A stretch of DNA of 6,403 nucleotides from an uncultured Bacteroidota bacterium (GTDB lineage Bacteria > Bacteroidota > Bacteroidia > Chitinophagales > Chitinophagaceae): positions 1-6,403 of the forward strand of contig CAMLEX010000305.1 of NCBI GenBank assembly GCA_946479055.1, written 5' to 3'. The position numbers and the translations under genes are program-made. The notes under the pieces were generated by a model that saw only the letters and a program-made list of their open reading frames with translations, was not told the origin of the DNA and ran no database searches. This document shows, in pieces, positions 1-6,403 of the stretch (position 1 is its first letter; the number at the start of each line of letters is the position of its first letter).

Positions 1-55
1 AAAATTAAAATATAAATAATTTTTTTTATTTTTGATATTTATGTTATTATTAAAA

Positions 56-77
56 AAAATATTATAATTAATATTTT
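56..77. repeat. AT-only perfect palindrome with 9-bp arms
   Basis: The arm AAAATATTA (56-64) is followed by the spacer TAAT and then by its exact reverse complement TAATATTTT (69-77). The right arm abuts and shares one base with the candidate -7 promoter element at 77-84, a place where a repressor or activator site would be plausible. Because the region is about 90 percent A and T, such a palindrome could arise by chance, and an all-AT hairpin would be weak as a terminator. The repeat is certain; a function for it is speculative. Confidence 0.5.
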
Positions 78-84
78 AATTTTG
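77..84 (+). promoter_or_regulatory. Candidate Bacteroidota -7 promoter element for the GH97 gene
   Basis: TAATTTTG matches the Bacteroidota primary sigma-factor -7 consensus TAnnTTTG exactly and lies 45 bases before the GH97 start codon, giving a leader of roughly 35 to 40 bases. No TTTG or TTG -33 element is present at the usual spacing of about 20 bases; the nearest upstream TTTG, at 31-34, is too far away. An activator-dependent promoter could lack a good -33 box, but a chance match in AT-rich DNA is also possible. Confidence 0.4.
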
Positions 85-129
85 GATTTGTTTTTGTTTT
101 AAAAAAAAAACTGGCAACCTAAAAAAAAT

Positions 130-2010
130 ATGAATAAACTTATTTTATCGCTTATCTCTTTTATTCTTTATGTACAACTGTCTGCACAATCCGGACAACA
201 ACTTACCTCACCCGATGGAAAACTAAGGTTTTCATTTGAGTTAAATGCCGAAGGCGTTCCGTTTTACGATATAACTTATCAACAAATGCCTGTTGTGCTT
301 TCATCTATATTAGGTTTAAGTGGATGGGGAAAAGGATTTGTCGTGGCCGATGTTGTTAGAGCAAAAAAAGATACAACATGGAAGCCTGTTTATGGCGAAC
401 GCAGTTTGGTAAAAGATCAGTACGAAGAAATGACCGTTACCTTGCTGCCTGGTAAAAACAACAGACAGAAATTTCAAATACAAATAAGAGCATATAACGA
501 AGGCATTGCTTTTCGCTATTTGTTACCCGAAGATCCGAATGGAGGAATGGATATCAGCATCACAAAGGAACAAACTGAATTTGCAATGCCCGAAGGAACA
601 AAAGCATGGTTTGTTGGAGGAGCGCAAGGTCATTATAATTTGTTGCCTTTAAAAGGATGGCCGGGTGAAAGTGAGCGACCACTTACATTGGAACTGCTCA
701 ATGGTTTATATGTTTGTTTGGCTGAAGCAGAAATGGTTAATTACTCCCGCACCAGGTTTGCATTGCATCCAACCAAAGCAAATACCATACAAACATCCAT
801 GTATGGAGAAGTAGATTATTTCACACCTTTTGCCACACCATGGAGAGCCGTAATGATTGCAAAGCACCCAACTGATCTGTTGGCTAACAATGATCTGCTG
901 TTGAACCTTAATCCACCTTGTGCCATTGAAAATACATCCTGGATAAAGCCAGGTAAGATCATGCGTGAAATATCACTGTCCATGAAAGGTTCAAAGGAGC
1001 TGATTGACTTTGCTGTAAAACGTAAGCTGCAATACATTCATTTTGATGCGGGCTGGTATGGTTATGAATATGTGGTGGGTTCTGATGCAAGCTGTGTAAA
1101 TGTTGATCCCCGTCGTAATGCAAACAGTGATCTCAACATGCAGGAAGTAATTAAGTATGCGAACGAAAAGGGCATCGGTGTTTTTTTGTATGTTAATCAA
1201 CGGGCATTGTATCAACAATTAGATGAATTGCTGCCGCTATATCAAAGCTGGGGAGTAAAAGGAATCAAGTTTGGTTTTGTAGAAGTAGGTTCGCATAAAT
1301 GGACAACCTGGCTGCATGATGCCATAAAGAAATGCGCCAAATATAATTTGATGGTGGATATTCATGATGAATATCGTCCTACCGGTTTTAGCAGAACGTA
1401 CCCCAACCTCCTGACACAAGAAGGAATACATGGCAATGAAGAAATGCCCGATGCAACAAACAGCACGGTTCAGCCTTTTACACGTTTTATTGCAGGAGCA
1501 GCCGATCATACCATTTGTTATTATCATCGTCCTCAATTAAAGAAGCGATTGGCAGAAACACAAAATGCACGGGTGATGAAGACGACATCGGGCCACCAGT
1601 TGGCGCTTGCAGTTGTGCTCTATAGCCCATTACAGTTTTTGTATTGGTACGATAAACCGGAAGATGTACAAGACGAACCTGAATTGGAGTTTTTCGACAA
1701 TGTATCTACGGTGTGGGACGATACAAAAGTTGTGGATGGTGAAATTGGTAAACATGTCACCATCGCCCGTCGCACAGGCAACGACTGGTTTGTAGGTAGC
1801 ATTACCAATACAGAGAAAAGAGACCTGAAGATTCCCTTAACGTTTCTTACTCCGGGAAAAAAATACCAGGCCAGTATTTATTATGATGATCTTGCTTCTA
1901 AAGTAAGAACAAAAGTTTCCATCAAACGAATAACGGTGACTTCAAAATCGGTATTGGATGCAAAACTGATTCCATCAGGCGGCCAGGCTGTTTGGATAAA
2001 TCAGTTATAA
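130..2010 (+). CDS. Secreted glycoside hydrolase family 97 protein (alpha-glucosidase/alpha-galactosidase type)
   Basis: A 626-residue GH97 enzyme, the family of SusB. Residues 1-20 form a signal peptide (Lys near the start, hydrophobic core, LSAQ end) with no lipobox Cys, so a soluble periplasmic enzyme is expected. The N-terminal beta-sandwich domain spans about 24-265, the TIM barrel about 266-535 and the C-terminal beta domain about 536-626. Family marks include SWIKPGK (270-276), FDAGWY (305-310), YRPTG (415-419), RTYPN (422-426) and YSPLQF (498-503). By eye, E437 matches the general acid (SusB E532; E470 of the retaining enzyme BT1871), and E199 and E431 match SusB calcium ligands E194 and E526. 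The position of the retaining nucleophile is G382, as in inverting members, but SusB base E508 is D413 and SusB E439 has no obvious carboxylate counterpart. The substrate is therefore uncertain. The gene converges on the AraC gene with an 89-base spacer. Start chosen because it begins a perfect signal peptide. Confidence 0.95.
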   Translation: MNKLILSLISFILYVQLSAQSGQQLTSPDGKLRFSFELNAEGVPFYDITYQQMPVVLSSILGLSGWGKGFVVADVVRAKKDTTWKPVYGERSLVKDQYEEMTVTLLPGKNNRQKFQIQIRAYNEGIAFRYLLPEDPNGGMDISITKEQTEFAMPEGTKAWFVGGAQGHYNLLPLKGWPGESERPLTLELLNGLYVCLAEAEMVNYSRTRFALHPTKANTIQTSMYGEVDYFTPFATPWRAVMIAKHPTDLLANNDLLLNLNPPCAIENTSWIKPGKIMREISLSMKGSKELIDFAVKRKLQYIHFDAGWYGYEYVVGSDASCVNVDPRRNANSDLNMQEVIKYANEKGIGVFLYVNQRALYQQLDELLPLYQSWGVKGIKFGFVEVGSHKWTTWLHDAIKKCAKYNLMVDIHDEYRPTGFSRTYPNLLTQEGIHGNEEMPDATNSTVQPFTRFIAGAADHTICYYHRPQLKKRLAETQNARVMKTTSGHQLALAVVLYSPLQFLYWYDKPEDVQDEPELEFFDNVSTVWDDTKVVDGEIGKHVTIARRTGNDWFVGSITNTEKRDLKIPLTFLTPGKKYQASIYYDDLASKVRTKVSIKRITVTSKSVLDAKLIPSGGQAVWINQL

Positions 2011-2099
2011 AAACATTTATATTCCTTGAATAGTATATTTCCTGCGTGAAAAAATTGATATGGTTCCTACTTATCTTGTTTGATCACCGAAAAAATATC

Positions 2100-2987
2100 T
2101 CAAGAAGTTTTTGCCGGCGATTCGGCATCTGCCTCGTATCGTTTCATAAAATCTCTTGGCGATAATCCTTTTACTTCTTTAAAATGCTTGTTGAAATTGG
2201 AAATATTATTGTATCCACTTTCATAACAGGCTTCCGTAACATTATGGACTCCTTCCAGCAATAGTTTAGCGGCATGTCCAATGCGGACTTCTTTTACAAA
2301 ATCAATTAAAGTCCTGTTTGTTTTTTGTTTAAAGTAGCGACAGAAAGCGGCAGTGGACATAGGAATAATGCCAGCCACATCCTGCAATGCAATGTCCTCT
2401 TTAAAGTTTCGGAATATATAATCAAATACCTTATTTATTTTTTGTGCTTCGCCTGATGTCTCAACGGCATTATAATAAGGAGAAGATAAAACTTTAGCTG
2501 ATGTTGATTGTGCCAGAATATCAAGTAGCCGTAGCATTAGCGCTGCCCGGCCAAGCCCTTTTTCAAACAACATTTGTTGCATTACCATTTTTGCCCGCTG
2601 AACTGTTTGTCCGGTAAACAATACCCCTTTCGCTGCATTTGCAAAGAGTTCATTTAACTCTTTAGCCTCCGGTTTTTCGAGTAGCTGTTTTCCCAAAAAA
2701 TCAGGAAAGAAATGAATAACGATAGCCTGCGGTTGTATCATAGGATCAATAGCCTGGTAATATTGCCAGCAATGTGGCAGGTAGCTGCCAAGCAATACTA
2801 ATTCCGTGTCTTCAAAGTCTTCAATATGATCTCCGATAAAGCGTTTGCCGGAACAGTTTTCCAATAATGCAATTTCAAAGTTCACATGGCTTTTTAGCGT
2901 AGTGTATTTTTTTAACTCCAGCATATCAGATCGCACAGTAAACGACTGATCGGGAGGAAATGTAAAATTCTCATACAGATACTGCAT
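2100..2987 (-). CDS. AraC-family transcriptional regulator
   Basis: A 295-residue cytoplasmic one-component regulator. An N-terminal cupin-like sensing domain covers about residues 12-95 and contains the stretch GKRFIGDHIEDFEDTELVLL and then PHCW, typical of sugar-responsive Bacteroidota AraC proteins. A linker and dimerisation helix follow. The C-terminal AraC DNA-binding domain (about 183-284) has two helix-turn-helix units: IALQDVAGIIPMSTAAFCRYF (first 19 at 199-217) and the second around TEACYESGYNNISNFNKHFK, ending in the classic GLSPRDF. The frame stays open upstream to a GTG at 3048-3050, giving 316 residues, but the extra 21 residues are hydrophobic and unlike the family, so I chose the ATG at 2985-2987. 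Neither start has a Shine-Dalgarno sequence. The gene diverges from the SusC-like gene across 243 bases, making control of that operon its likely job. The inducer is unknown, probably a sugar or oligosaccharide. Confidence 0.93.
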   Translation of the reverse strand: MQYLYENFTFPPDQSFTVRSDMLELKKYTTLKSHVNFEIALLENCSGKRFIGDHIEDFEDTELVLLGSYLPHCWQYYQAIDPMIQPQAIVIHFFPDFLGKQLLEKPEAKELNELFANAAKGVLFTGQTVQRAKMVMQQMLFEKGLGRAALMLRLLDILAQSTSAKVLSSPYYNAVETSGEAQKINKVFDYIFRNFKEDIALQDVAGIIPMSTAAFCRYFKQKTNRTLIDFVKEVRIGHAAKLLLEGVHNVTEACYESGYNNISNFNKHFKEVKGLSPRDFMKRYEADAESPAKTS

Positions 2988-3083
2988 GGCTTTTTGAAAT
3001 TGTAGTTGAAAAAGGAGATACCAAATTAATTGAAAAATTTTGGATGACACCTGTTTCCGTTTCGGGGCATTCGCTTAGAGGGC

Positions 3084-3115
3084 AAATAACAAACTATCAA
3101 CATAGCAAAATAACA
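3084..3115. repeat. Spaced direct repeat AAATAACA, candidate AraC-type operator
   Basis: AAATAACA occurs at 3084-3091 and again at 3108-3115, a start-to-start distance of 24 bases. The similarity extends loosely on both sides: each copy is preceded by GC (with one extra A in the second) and followed by a stretch containing TA and AACA or ACAA. AraC-family dimers commonly bind two direct half-sites about two helical turns apart, and this pair sits between the regulator gene and the susC-like gene it may control. The repeat is seen directly; its role as an operator is inference, and chance is possible in AT-rich DNA. Confidence 0.35.
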
Positions 3116-3180
3116 TTAGTAACAATCAAATTAGTGGTGGTTTAAAAATGTTTATTAAGTGAATTTTATCCGTGAAATAC

Positions 3181-3202
3181 ACTTTCAACGTGGACAGAAA
3201 GT
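3181..3202. repeat. Short inverted repeat ACTTTC-N10-GAAAGT before the susC-like start
   Basis: ACTTTC at 3181-3186 is the exact reverse complement of GAAAGT at 3197-3202, with ten bases between. It lies 28 bases before the ATG at 3231. It could be a small leader-RNA stem or a protein site, but six-base arms are weak evidence. Confidence 0.3.
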
Positions 3203-3216
3203 ATTAATTATTAATT
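3203..3216. repeat. Tandem heptamer ATTAATT x2
   Basis: Two immediate copies of ATTAATT fill 3203-3216, starting right after the inverted repeat and ending 14 bases before the susC-like start codon. The resulting unstructured A/T-rich stretch is the kind of leader sequence that helps translation start in Bacteroidota, where Shine-Dalgarno motifs are mostly absent. It may equally be simple low-complexity DNA. Confidence 0.35.
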
Positions 3217-3230
3217 CTAATTGCTTGTTT

Positions 3231-6200
3231 ATGAGGAAAAAAACAAAATCACTTCGATGCCTTTTAGGCATTTTCTGCCTCCTCCTGGTTACACAGGTTT
3301 CGTTTGCGCAAAACGTGATCAAGGCTACAGGAAAAATTATTGATTCAAAAGACAATACGGTGTTGGGTGGCGCTACAGTTTTCCGTGTGGGAGGCAAGGA
3401 AAGCACCGTTGCTAACGACCAGGGACAATTTGAAATAACCGTACCCTCAGGAAGCACTTTGAAGATTACGGTAACCGGCTATGAACCTGTTACGATGAAA
3501 GCAGCGGCTAATATGAGCCTTTCAATGACCACGTTATCAACAACGCTTGAAGACGTGGTTGTTGTAGGATATGGTACACAGAAACGGACTAAAATGACTT
3601 CTGCTGTTTCATCAATTAATGCAAAGGACATAGAGCTTATTCCTACCTCCAATTTGTCAAATGTATTGGCTGGTCGGTTGTCCGGTACGTTTATCAGTTC
3701 ACAAACAGGTACGCCTGGTGTTTCTTCCAATGTCAAGGTGCGTTCCCGTTCATCTTTTAGTGGTACATACGATCCGGTATTTGTAATTGACGGAGTGGTA
3801 CGGGATAAAACCAGTTTTGATGCTTTAGATCCTAACGAGGTTGCTGATATTTCGATTTTAAAAGATGCGGCCTCAGCTGCTATTTATGGTTCCCGTTCCT
3901 CCAATGGAGTAGTTCTTGTAACTACAAAAATGGGGAAAAGCGGAAAATCTGTTATACAATATAACAGCACGTTTAATACACAAAGTACTGGTAAGCTGCC
4001 GGAATATATGCCCGTTAGAGATGGATTGTACCTGTCAAAAGCCGTTAATGGCGGCTTAAGCGATGAAGAAATTGATTGGGTAATGCAAAATAATCCCAAT
4101 GGAGAAAACTATTATGATGCAGCGTATACAGATCCTACGAGCCAGCGCCATGCCTTAAGTGCATCCGGAGGCACTGATAAAATTAAAATGTATCTCGGTG
4201 GTTCGTACTTTAAAGAAAATGGTTTTTTACCCCAGGTCTGGTATAAAAAATACAACCTGCGGGCTAATGTTCAGGCCAACCTGGTGAAAAACCTCATGCT
4301 TGGTTTGAACTTAAGCAGTAGCTATGGTACACGCAACCGTTTCAATTTTACTTATGATTACGGTTCAATCGACATGAATAATCTTTGGGGTAAGTTATTA
4401 TACTGGGATGTTTTTGCAAGCCCCTATATAAAGGGTAAGCCCAATAATCCCGGTTGGTTAGGTAATCCAGTGGAGATGATGAAAAATGGCGGTTATTGGC
4501 GTAACAACAATCAGCAGGTAGATGCTTTGTTGACAGCTGAGTATAAAATTCCTTTCGTGCAAGGATTGAGTGTAAAGGCAACGTATAGTAAAAATTTTGA
4601 TAACAATTACATAAAGACCTTTGCAAAAAAACAGTTGCTTTATGATTTCAAGAAGACCGGGCCCAATAATTTAATATACACTGACGAGTTAATCGGTTCG
4701 GTGAAAAGCGGAGATCCGGGATCGGAATATTTGGGAAATGAATACAGAAAATGGAATGCCTATCAGTTTAATGGCCAGGTTAATTACGACCACACATTTG
4801 GAAAGCACACAATAGGCGCCCTGGCTGCTTACGAACAGTATGAGCAGGACTTTAATTTCTTTTCCATGTACCGGTATAATTTCCCATTATTTCCATCAGA
4901 TCAGTTTTTTGCCGCCAGCGCCAATAATGCTGATTGGTCAACAAATGGAAATGAAAGCCAGGATGGACGGTTGTCGTATATCGGAAGAATCAATTATGAT
5001 TATGATTCCAAATACCTTTTCTCAGCATCAGTGCGCAGGGATGGTTCTGTAAAATTTGCTCCAAACAAACGATGGGGATGGTTCCCTTCTGTTTCGGCAG
5101 GATGGGTGATTTCTAATGAAGATTTTTTCAAGGCATCCAAACTGGGTGGTTCAATTAATTTTCTGAAACTAAGGGCTTCCTATGCTACAACAGGTAATGA
5201 TGCTATAGGTGGCTGGCAATGGCTCGAGCAATATAATATTCAAAACAGTACCTATTATCTAGGAAGTTCGGGTACTACAGCGCCACGTTTAGGTTATGGC
5301 GGTATCCCTAACAGTAATTTAACCTGGGAAAAATCGAACTCTGCAAATATTGGTATGGATGTAACTGCGTTGAAAAACTTCAGGTTCTCCGTTGATTATT
5401 GGAAACGTCATACCTATGATATATTAGGCGCCCGAATCCTCGCCATTCCTGCTGAGTTTGGCGGCTCCTTACCGGCTGAAAATTATGGAGAAGTTAATTC
5501 TCATGGTATTGAAATAGAGTTGGGTTATAATAATAGGGTTGGCAAAGATTTTAGCTATGAAGTAAAAGGAATATTTAGTTATGCCACCAATAAAGTCATT
5601 AAAAGGGACGTAGCTGCCAATACCCAGGATTATGCCAACCCTAACGGAAAAACTATGGCTTACGGCGTTGGGTACAAAGCATTGGGCATATTACGTACAC
5701 AGGAAGATTTGAATAAGCTGCCAACTGGATTTACGATCAATGGTATTGCACCGGAACTGGGCGATATGTTATTGGAGGATGTCAGTGGCCCGGATAAGAA
5801 GCCCGATAATAAGGTAGACGGTTATGATCAAATTGTGCTTGGTAACTATTTTGGAGCCGAGAACGCACCGGTTTCTTACGGATTGAATATTTCATTATCG
5901 TATAAAGGATTTAGTTTAGAAACATTGCTTTCAGGCCTGGCCGGATTTAAAGTAAGTTACAACGACCCATGGGGAAGAAACTTTGGCGGTGGGGGTAAAG
6001 TACCAAAATATCACGCTGATTCATGGAGTACTGATAATCCCAACGGTTCTACACCCAAAATATATCCCTGGGGAAATCCACATTCATATGGTTATACATG
6101 GACATCCACATTTAATGTGTATAACGGAAGTCTCTTGCGGATGAAATATTTGAATTTGAATTATAAACTACCTGAATTAATAATAAGTAAGTTATCAATT

Positions 6201-6338
6201 AAAGACGCCAGGATTTTTGCGGCGGCAACGAATTTGTTCTATCGGTCGAAGTTTAAGTTTTATGATCCCGAGTTGTATCAATTTATGAGTTATCCAACCA
6301 TGAAAACCTATACCATCGGGATTGATATAAGATTGTAA
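3231..6338 (+). CDS. SusC/RagA-family TonB-dependent outer-membrane receptor
   Basis: A 1035-residue energy-dependent importer that normally pairs with a SusD-like surface lipoprotein to take up oligosaccharides. Signal peptide: residues 1-26 (basic n-region MRKKTK, Leu-rich core, end SFA before Q). A carboxypeptidase-regulatory-like domain follows (about 31-105). The plug domain starts at DVVVVGYGT (108-116) and holds DPVFVIDGV (181-189) and SILKDAASAAIYGSRSSNGV (208-227). The 22-strand barrel runs from about 234 to the end, closing with YPTMKTYTIGI near the C-terminus. There is no STN domain, so this is not of the type that signals through an anti-sigma factor. The frame extends upstream to a GTG at 3159, but the ATG at 3231 is chosen because it begins a standard signal peptide; the longer form would put 24 polar residues before it. 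Length and frame are intact. A position usually Gly in the plug motif RIRGxSS is Ser here (RSRSS, 171-175). The transported sugar is not predictable. Confidence 0.97.
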   Translation: MRKKTKSLRCLLGIFCLLLVTQVSFAQNVIKATGKIIDSKDNTVLGGATVFRVGGKESTVANDQGQFEITVPSGSTLKITVTGYEPVTMKAAANMSLSMTTLSTTLEDVVVVGYGTQKRTKMTSAVSSINAKDIELIPTSNLSNVLAGRLSGTFISSQTGTPGVSSNVKVRSRSSFSGTYDPVFVIDGVVRDKTSFDALDPNEVADISILKDAASAAIYGSRSSNGVVLVTTKMGKSGKSVIQYNSTFNTQSTGKLPEYMPVRDGLYLSKAVNGGLSDEEIDWVMQNNPNGENYYDAAYTDPTSQRHALSASGGTDKIKMYLGGSYFKENGFLPQVWYKKYNLRANVQANLVKNLMLGLNLSSSYGTRNRFNFTYDYGSIDMNNLWGKLLYWDVFASPYIKGKPNNPGWLGNPVEMMKNGGYWRNNNQQVDALLTAEYKIPFVQGLSVKATYSKNFDNNYIKTFAKKQLLYDFKKTGPNNLIYTDELIGSVKSGDPGSEYLGNEYRKWNAYQFNGQVNYDHTFGKHTIGALAAYEQYEQDFNFFSMYRYNFPLFPSDQFFAASANNADWSTNGNESQDGRLSYIGRINYDYDSKYLFSASVRRDGSVKFAPNKRWGWFPSVSAGWVISNEDFFKASKLGGSINFLKLRASYATTGNDAIGGWQWLEQYNIQNSTYYLGSSGTTAPRLGYGGIPNSNLTWEKSNSANIGMDVTALKNFRFSVDYWKRHTYDILGARILAIPAEFGGSLPAENYGEVNSHGIEIELGYNNRVGKDFSYEVKGIFSYATNKVIKRDVAANTQDYANPNGKTMAYGVGYKALGILRTQEDLNKLPTGFTINGIAPELGDMLLEDVSGPDKKPDNKVDGYDQIVLGNYFGAENAPVSYGLNISLSYKGFSLETLLSGLAGFKVSYNDPWGRNFGGGGKVPKYHADSWSTDNPNGSTPKIYPWGNPHSYGYTWTSTFNVYNGSLLRMKYLNLNYKLPELIISKLSIKDARIFAAATNLFYRSKFKFYDPELYQFMSYPTMKTYTIGIDIRL

Positions 6339-6378
6339 CAAATAAGATGCAGTTTAAACTAAAAAGTAAGAAAATGAA

Positions 6379-6403
6379 ATGAGCCATAAAAATTTTCGAG
6401 CAA
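6379..6403 (+). CDS. Possible start of the expected SusD-like gene (partial, cut by window end)
   Basis: ATG at 6379 opens a frame reading MSHKNFRA to the end of the window, 40 bases after the susC-like stop. A SusD/RagB-like lipoprotein gene is expected immediately after susC in the same operon, and a basic N-terminus would suit a lipoprotein signal peptide. The call rests on position only: eight codons cannot identify a family. Competing ATGs at 6347 and 6374 share another frame that hits TGA at 6380-6382 and then stays open to the window end, so the true start could be different or further downstream. Confidence 0.35.

Larger units (their letters stand above)
1..129 (+). promoter_or_regulatory. 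AT-rich leader upstream of the GH97 gene
   Basis: Only 12 of these 129 bases are G or C, far below the coding regions that follow, and the stretch is full of A and T runs, including ten consecutive A at 101-110. No open reading frame of note is visible. It most likely holds the promoter and untranslated leader of the GH97 gene. The bases just before the ATG at 130 are a run of A with no Shine-Dalgarno motif, which is usual in Bacteroidota. The end of an upstream gene or its terminator could also lie here, but no GC-containing hairpin is present. Confidence 0.6.
2988..3230. promoter_or_regulatory. Divergent control region between the AraC-type and SusC-like genes
   Basis: This spacer must carry the promoters of both divergent genes. 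I found no exact TAnnTTTG -7 element on either strand in the central part (3051-3230). The minus strand has three near matches with a one-base spacer instead of two: TAGTTTG (3090-3096), TATTTTG (3106-3112) and TAATTTG (3127-3133), any of which might serve the regulator gene. Repeats described separately lie at 3084-3115, 3181-3202 and 3203-3216. The lack of a strong promoter match on the plus strand would fit an activator-dependent susC promoter, but that is inference. No RNA gene or small coding sequence is evident. Confidence 0.6.

Noticed and set aside
14..31. AAATAA-N6-TTATTT inverted repeat followed by T bases, as a terminator of an upstream gene
   Set aside because: The six-base all-AT arms would be too weak, and such repeats are expected by chance at this composition.
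816..1536. Several opposite-strand open frames of 70-100 codons inside the GH97 gene
   Set aside because: They lie fully inside a strongly supported gene, show no recognisable domain and look like chance antisense frames.
2011..2099. Bidirectional terminator in the convergent spacer
   Set aside because: I found no GC-rich stem followed by a T run on either strand; only short A runs and the palindrome TGATCA at 2081-2086.
2112..2127. Hairpin TGCCG-N6-CGGCA at the end of the AraC-type gene, as a possible terminator
   Set aside because: It lies inside the coding region before the stop codon and is not followed by a T run on either strand, so it does not fit an intrinsic terminator.
2988..3050. 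N-terminal extension of the AraC-type protein from GTG 3048-3050
   Set aside because: The extra 21 residues are hydrophobic and Gln-rich, unlike the family's N-terminus, and the ATG at 2985-2987 gives a normal length.
3159..3230. N-terminal extension of the SusC-like protein from GTG 3159
   Set aside because: It would place 24 residues before a complete signal peptide that begins at ATG 3231.
3185..4626. Opposite-strand open frames under the susC-like gene, and a plus-strand out-of-frame one at 4840-5052
   Set aside because: Overlap with an intact receptor gene, odd composition and no recognisable motif; chance frames.
1..6403. CRISPR array, insertion sequence, tRNA or rRNA genes
   Set aside because: No regularly spaced repeats, transposase frame, terminal inverted repeats or recognisable structural RNA were seen.

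Overview
The window looks like part of a polysaccharide utilization locus (PUL) from a Bacteroidota bacterium. It holds three complete genes and possibly the first codons of a fourth. Phylum-level placement rests on a full-length SusC-type TonB-dependent receptor with the DVVVVGYGT plug start, a family GH97 glycoside hydrolase, AT-rich leaders without Shine-Dalgarno sequences, and a sequence matching the Bacteroidota -7 promoter element (TAnnTTTG). Moderate-GC genes separated by very AT-rich spacers would suit Chitinophagaceae or a related family, but that finer placement is only an impression.

Layout: positions 1-129 are an extremely AT-rich leader (12 G or C in 129 bases) with a candidate -7 element and an AT-only palindrome. 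Positions 130-2010 (+) encode a secreted GH97 enzyme. Positions 2011-2099 are a short convergent spacer with no convincing terminator. Positions 2100-2987 (-) encode an AraC-family regulator. Positions 2988-3230 are the divergent control region between the regulator and the receptor gene; they hold a spaced direct repeat, a small inverted repeat and a tandem AT heptamer, but no exact -7 consensus. Positions 3231-6338 (+) encode the SusC-like receptor. After it, 65 bases remain in which a SusD-like gene would be expected to begin; only an eight-codon candidate start is visible, at 6379.

How the parts probably work together (inference from known PULs): the outer-membrane SusC-like channel, with a SusD-like lid expected downstream, imports an oligosaccharide. 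The periplasmic GH97 exo-enzyme trims alpha-linked sugar from it. The AraC-type protein, transcribed away from the receptor gene, is the obvious candidate regulator of the receptor operon. The receptor lacks the N-terminal STN domain that would link it to an anti-sigma factor, which fits control by a separate regulator. The substrate cannot be read from the sequence.

I found no evidence of an undescribed system. The most notable point is in the GH97 active site: as aligned by eye, it matches neither the classical retaining nor the classical SusB inverting residue set. The next most notable are the unclear start of the gene after susC and the candidate operator repeats in the divergent control region.
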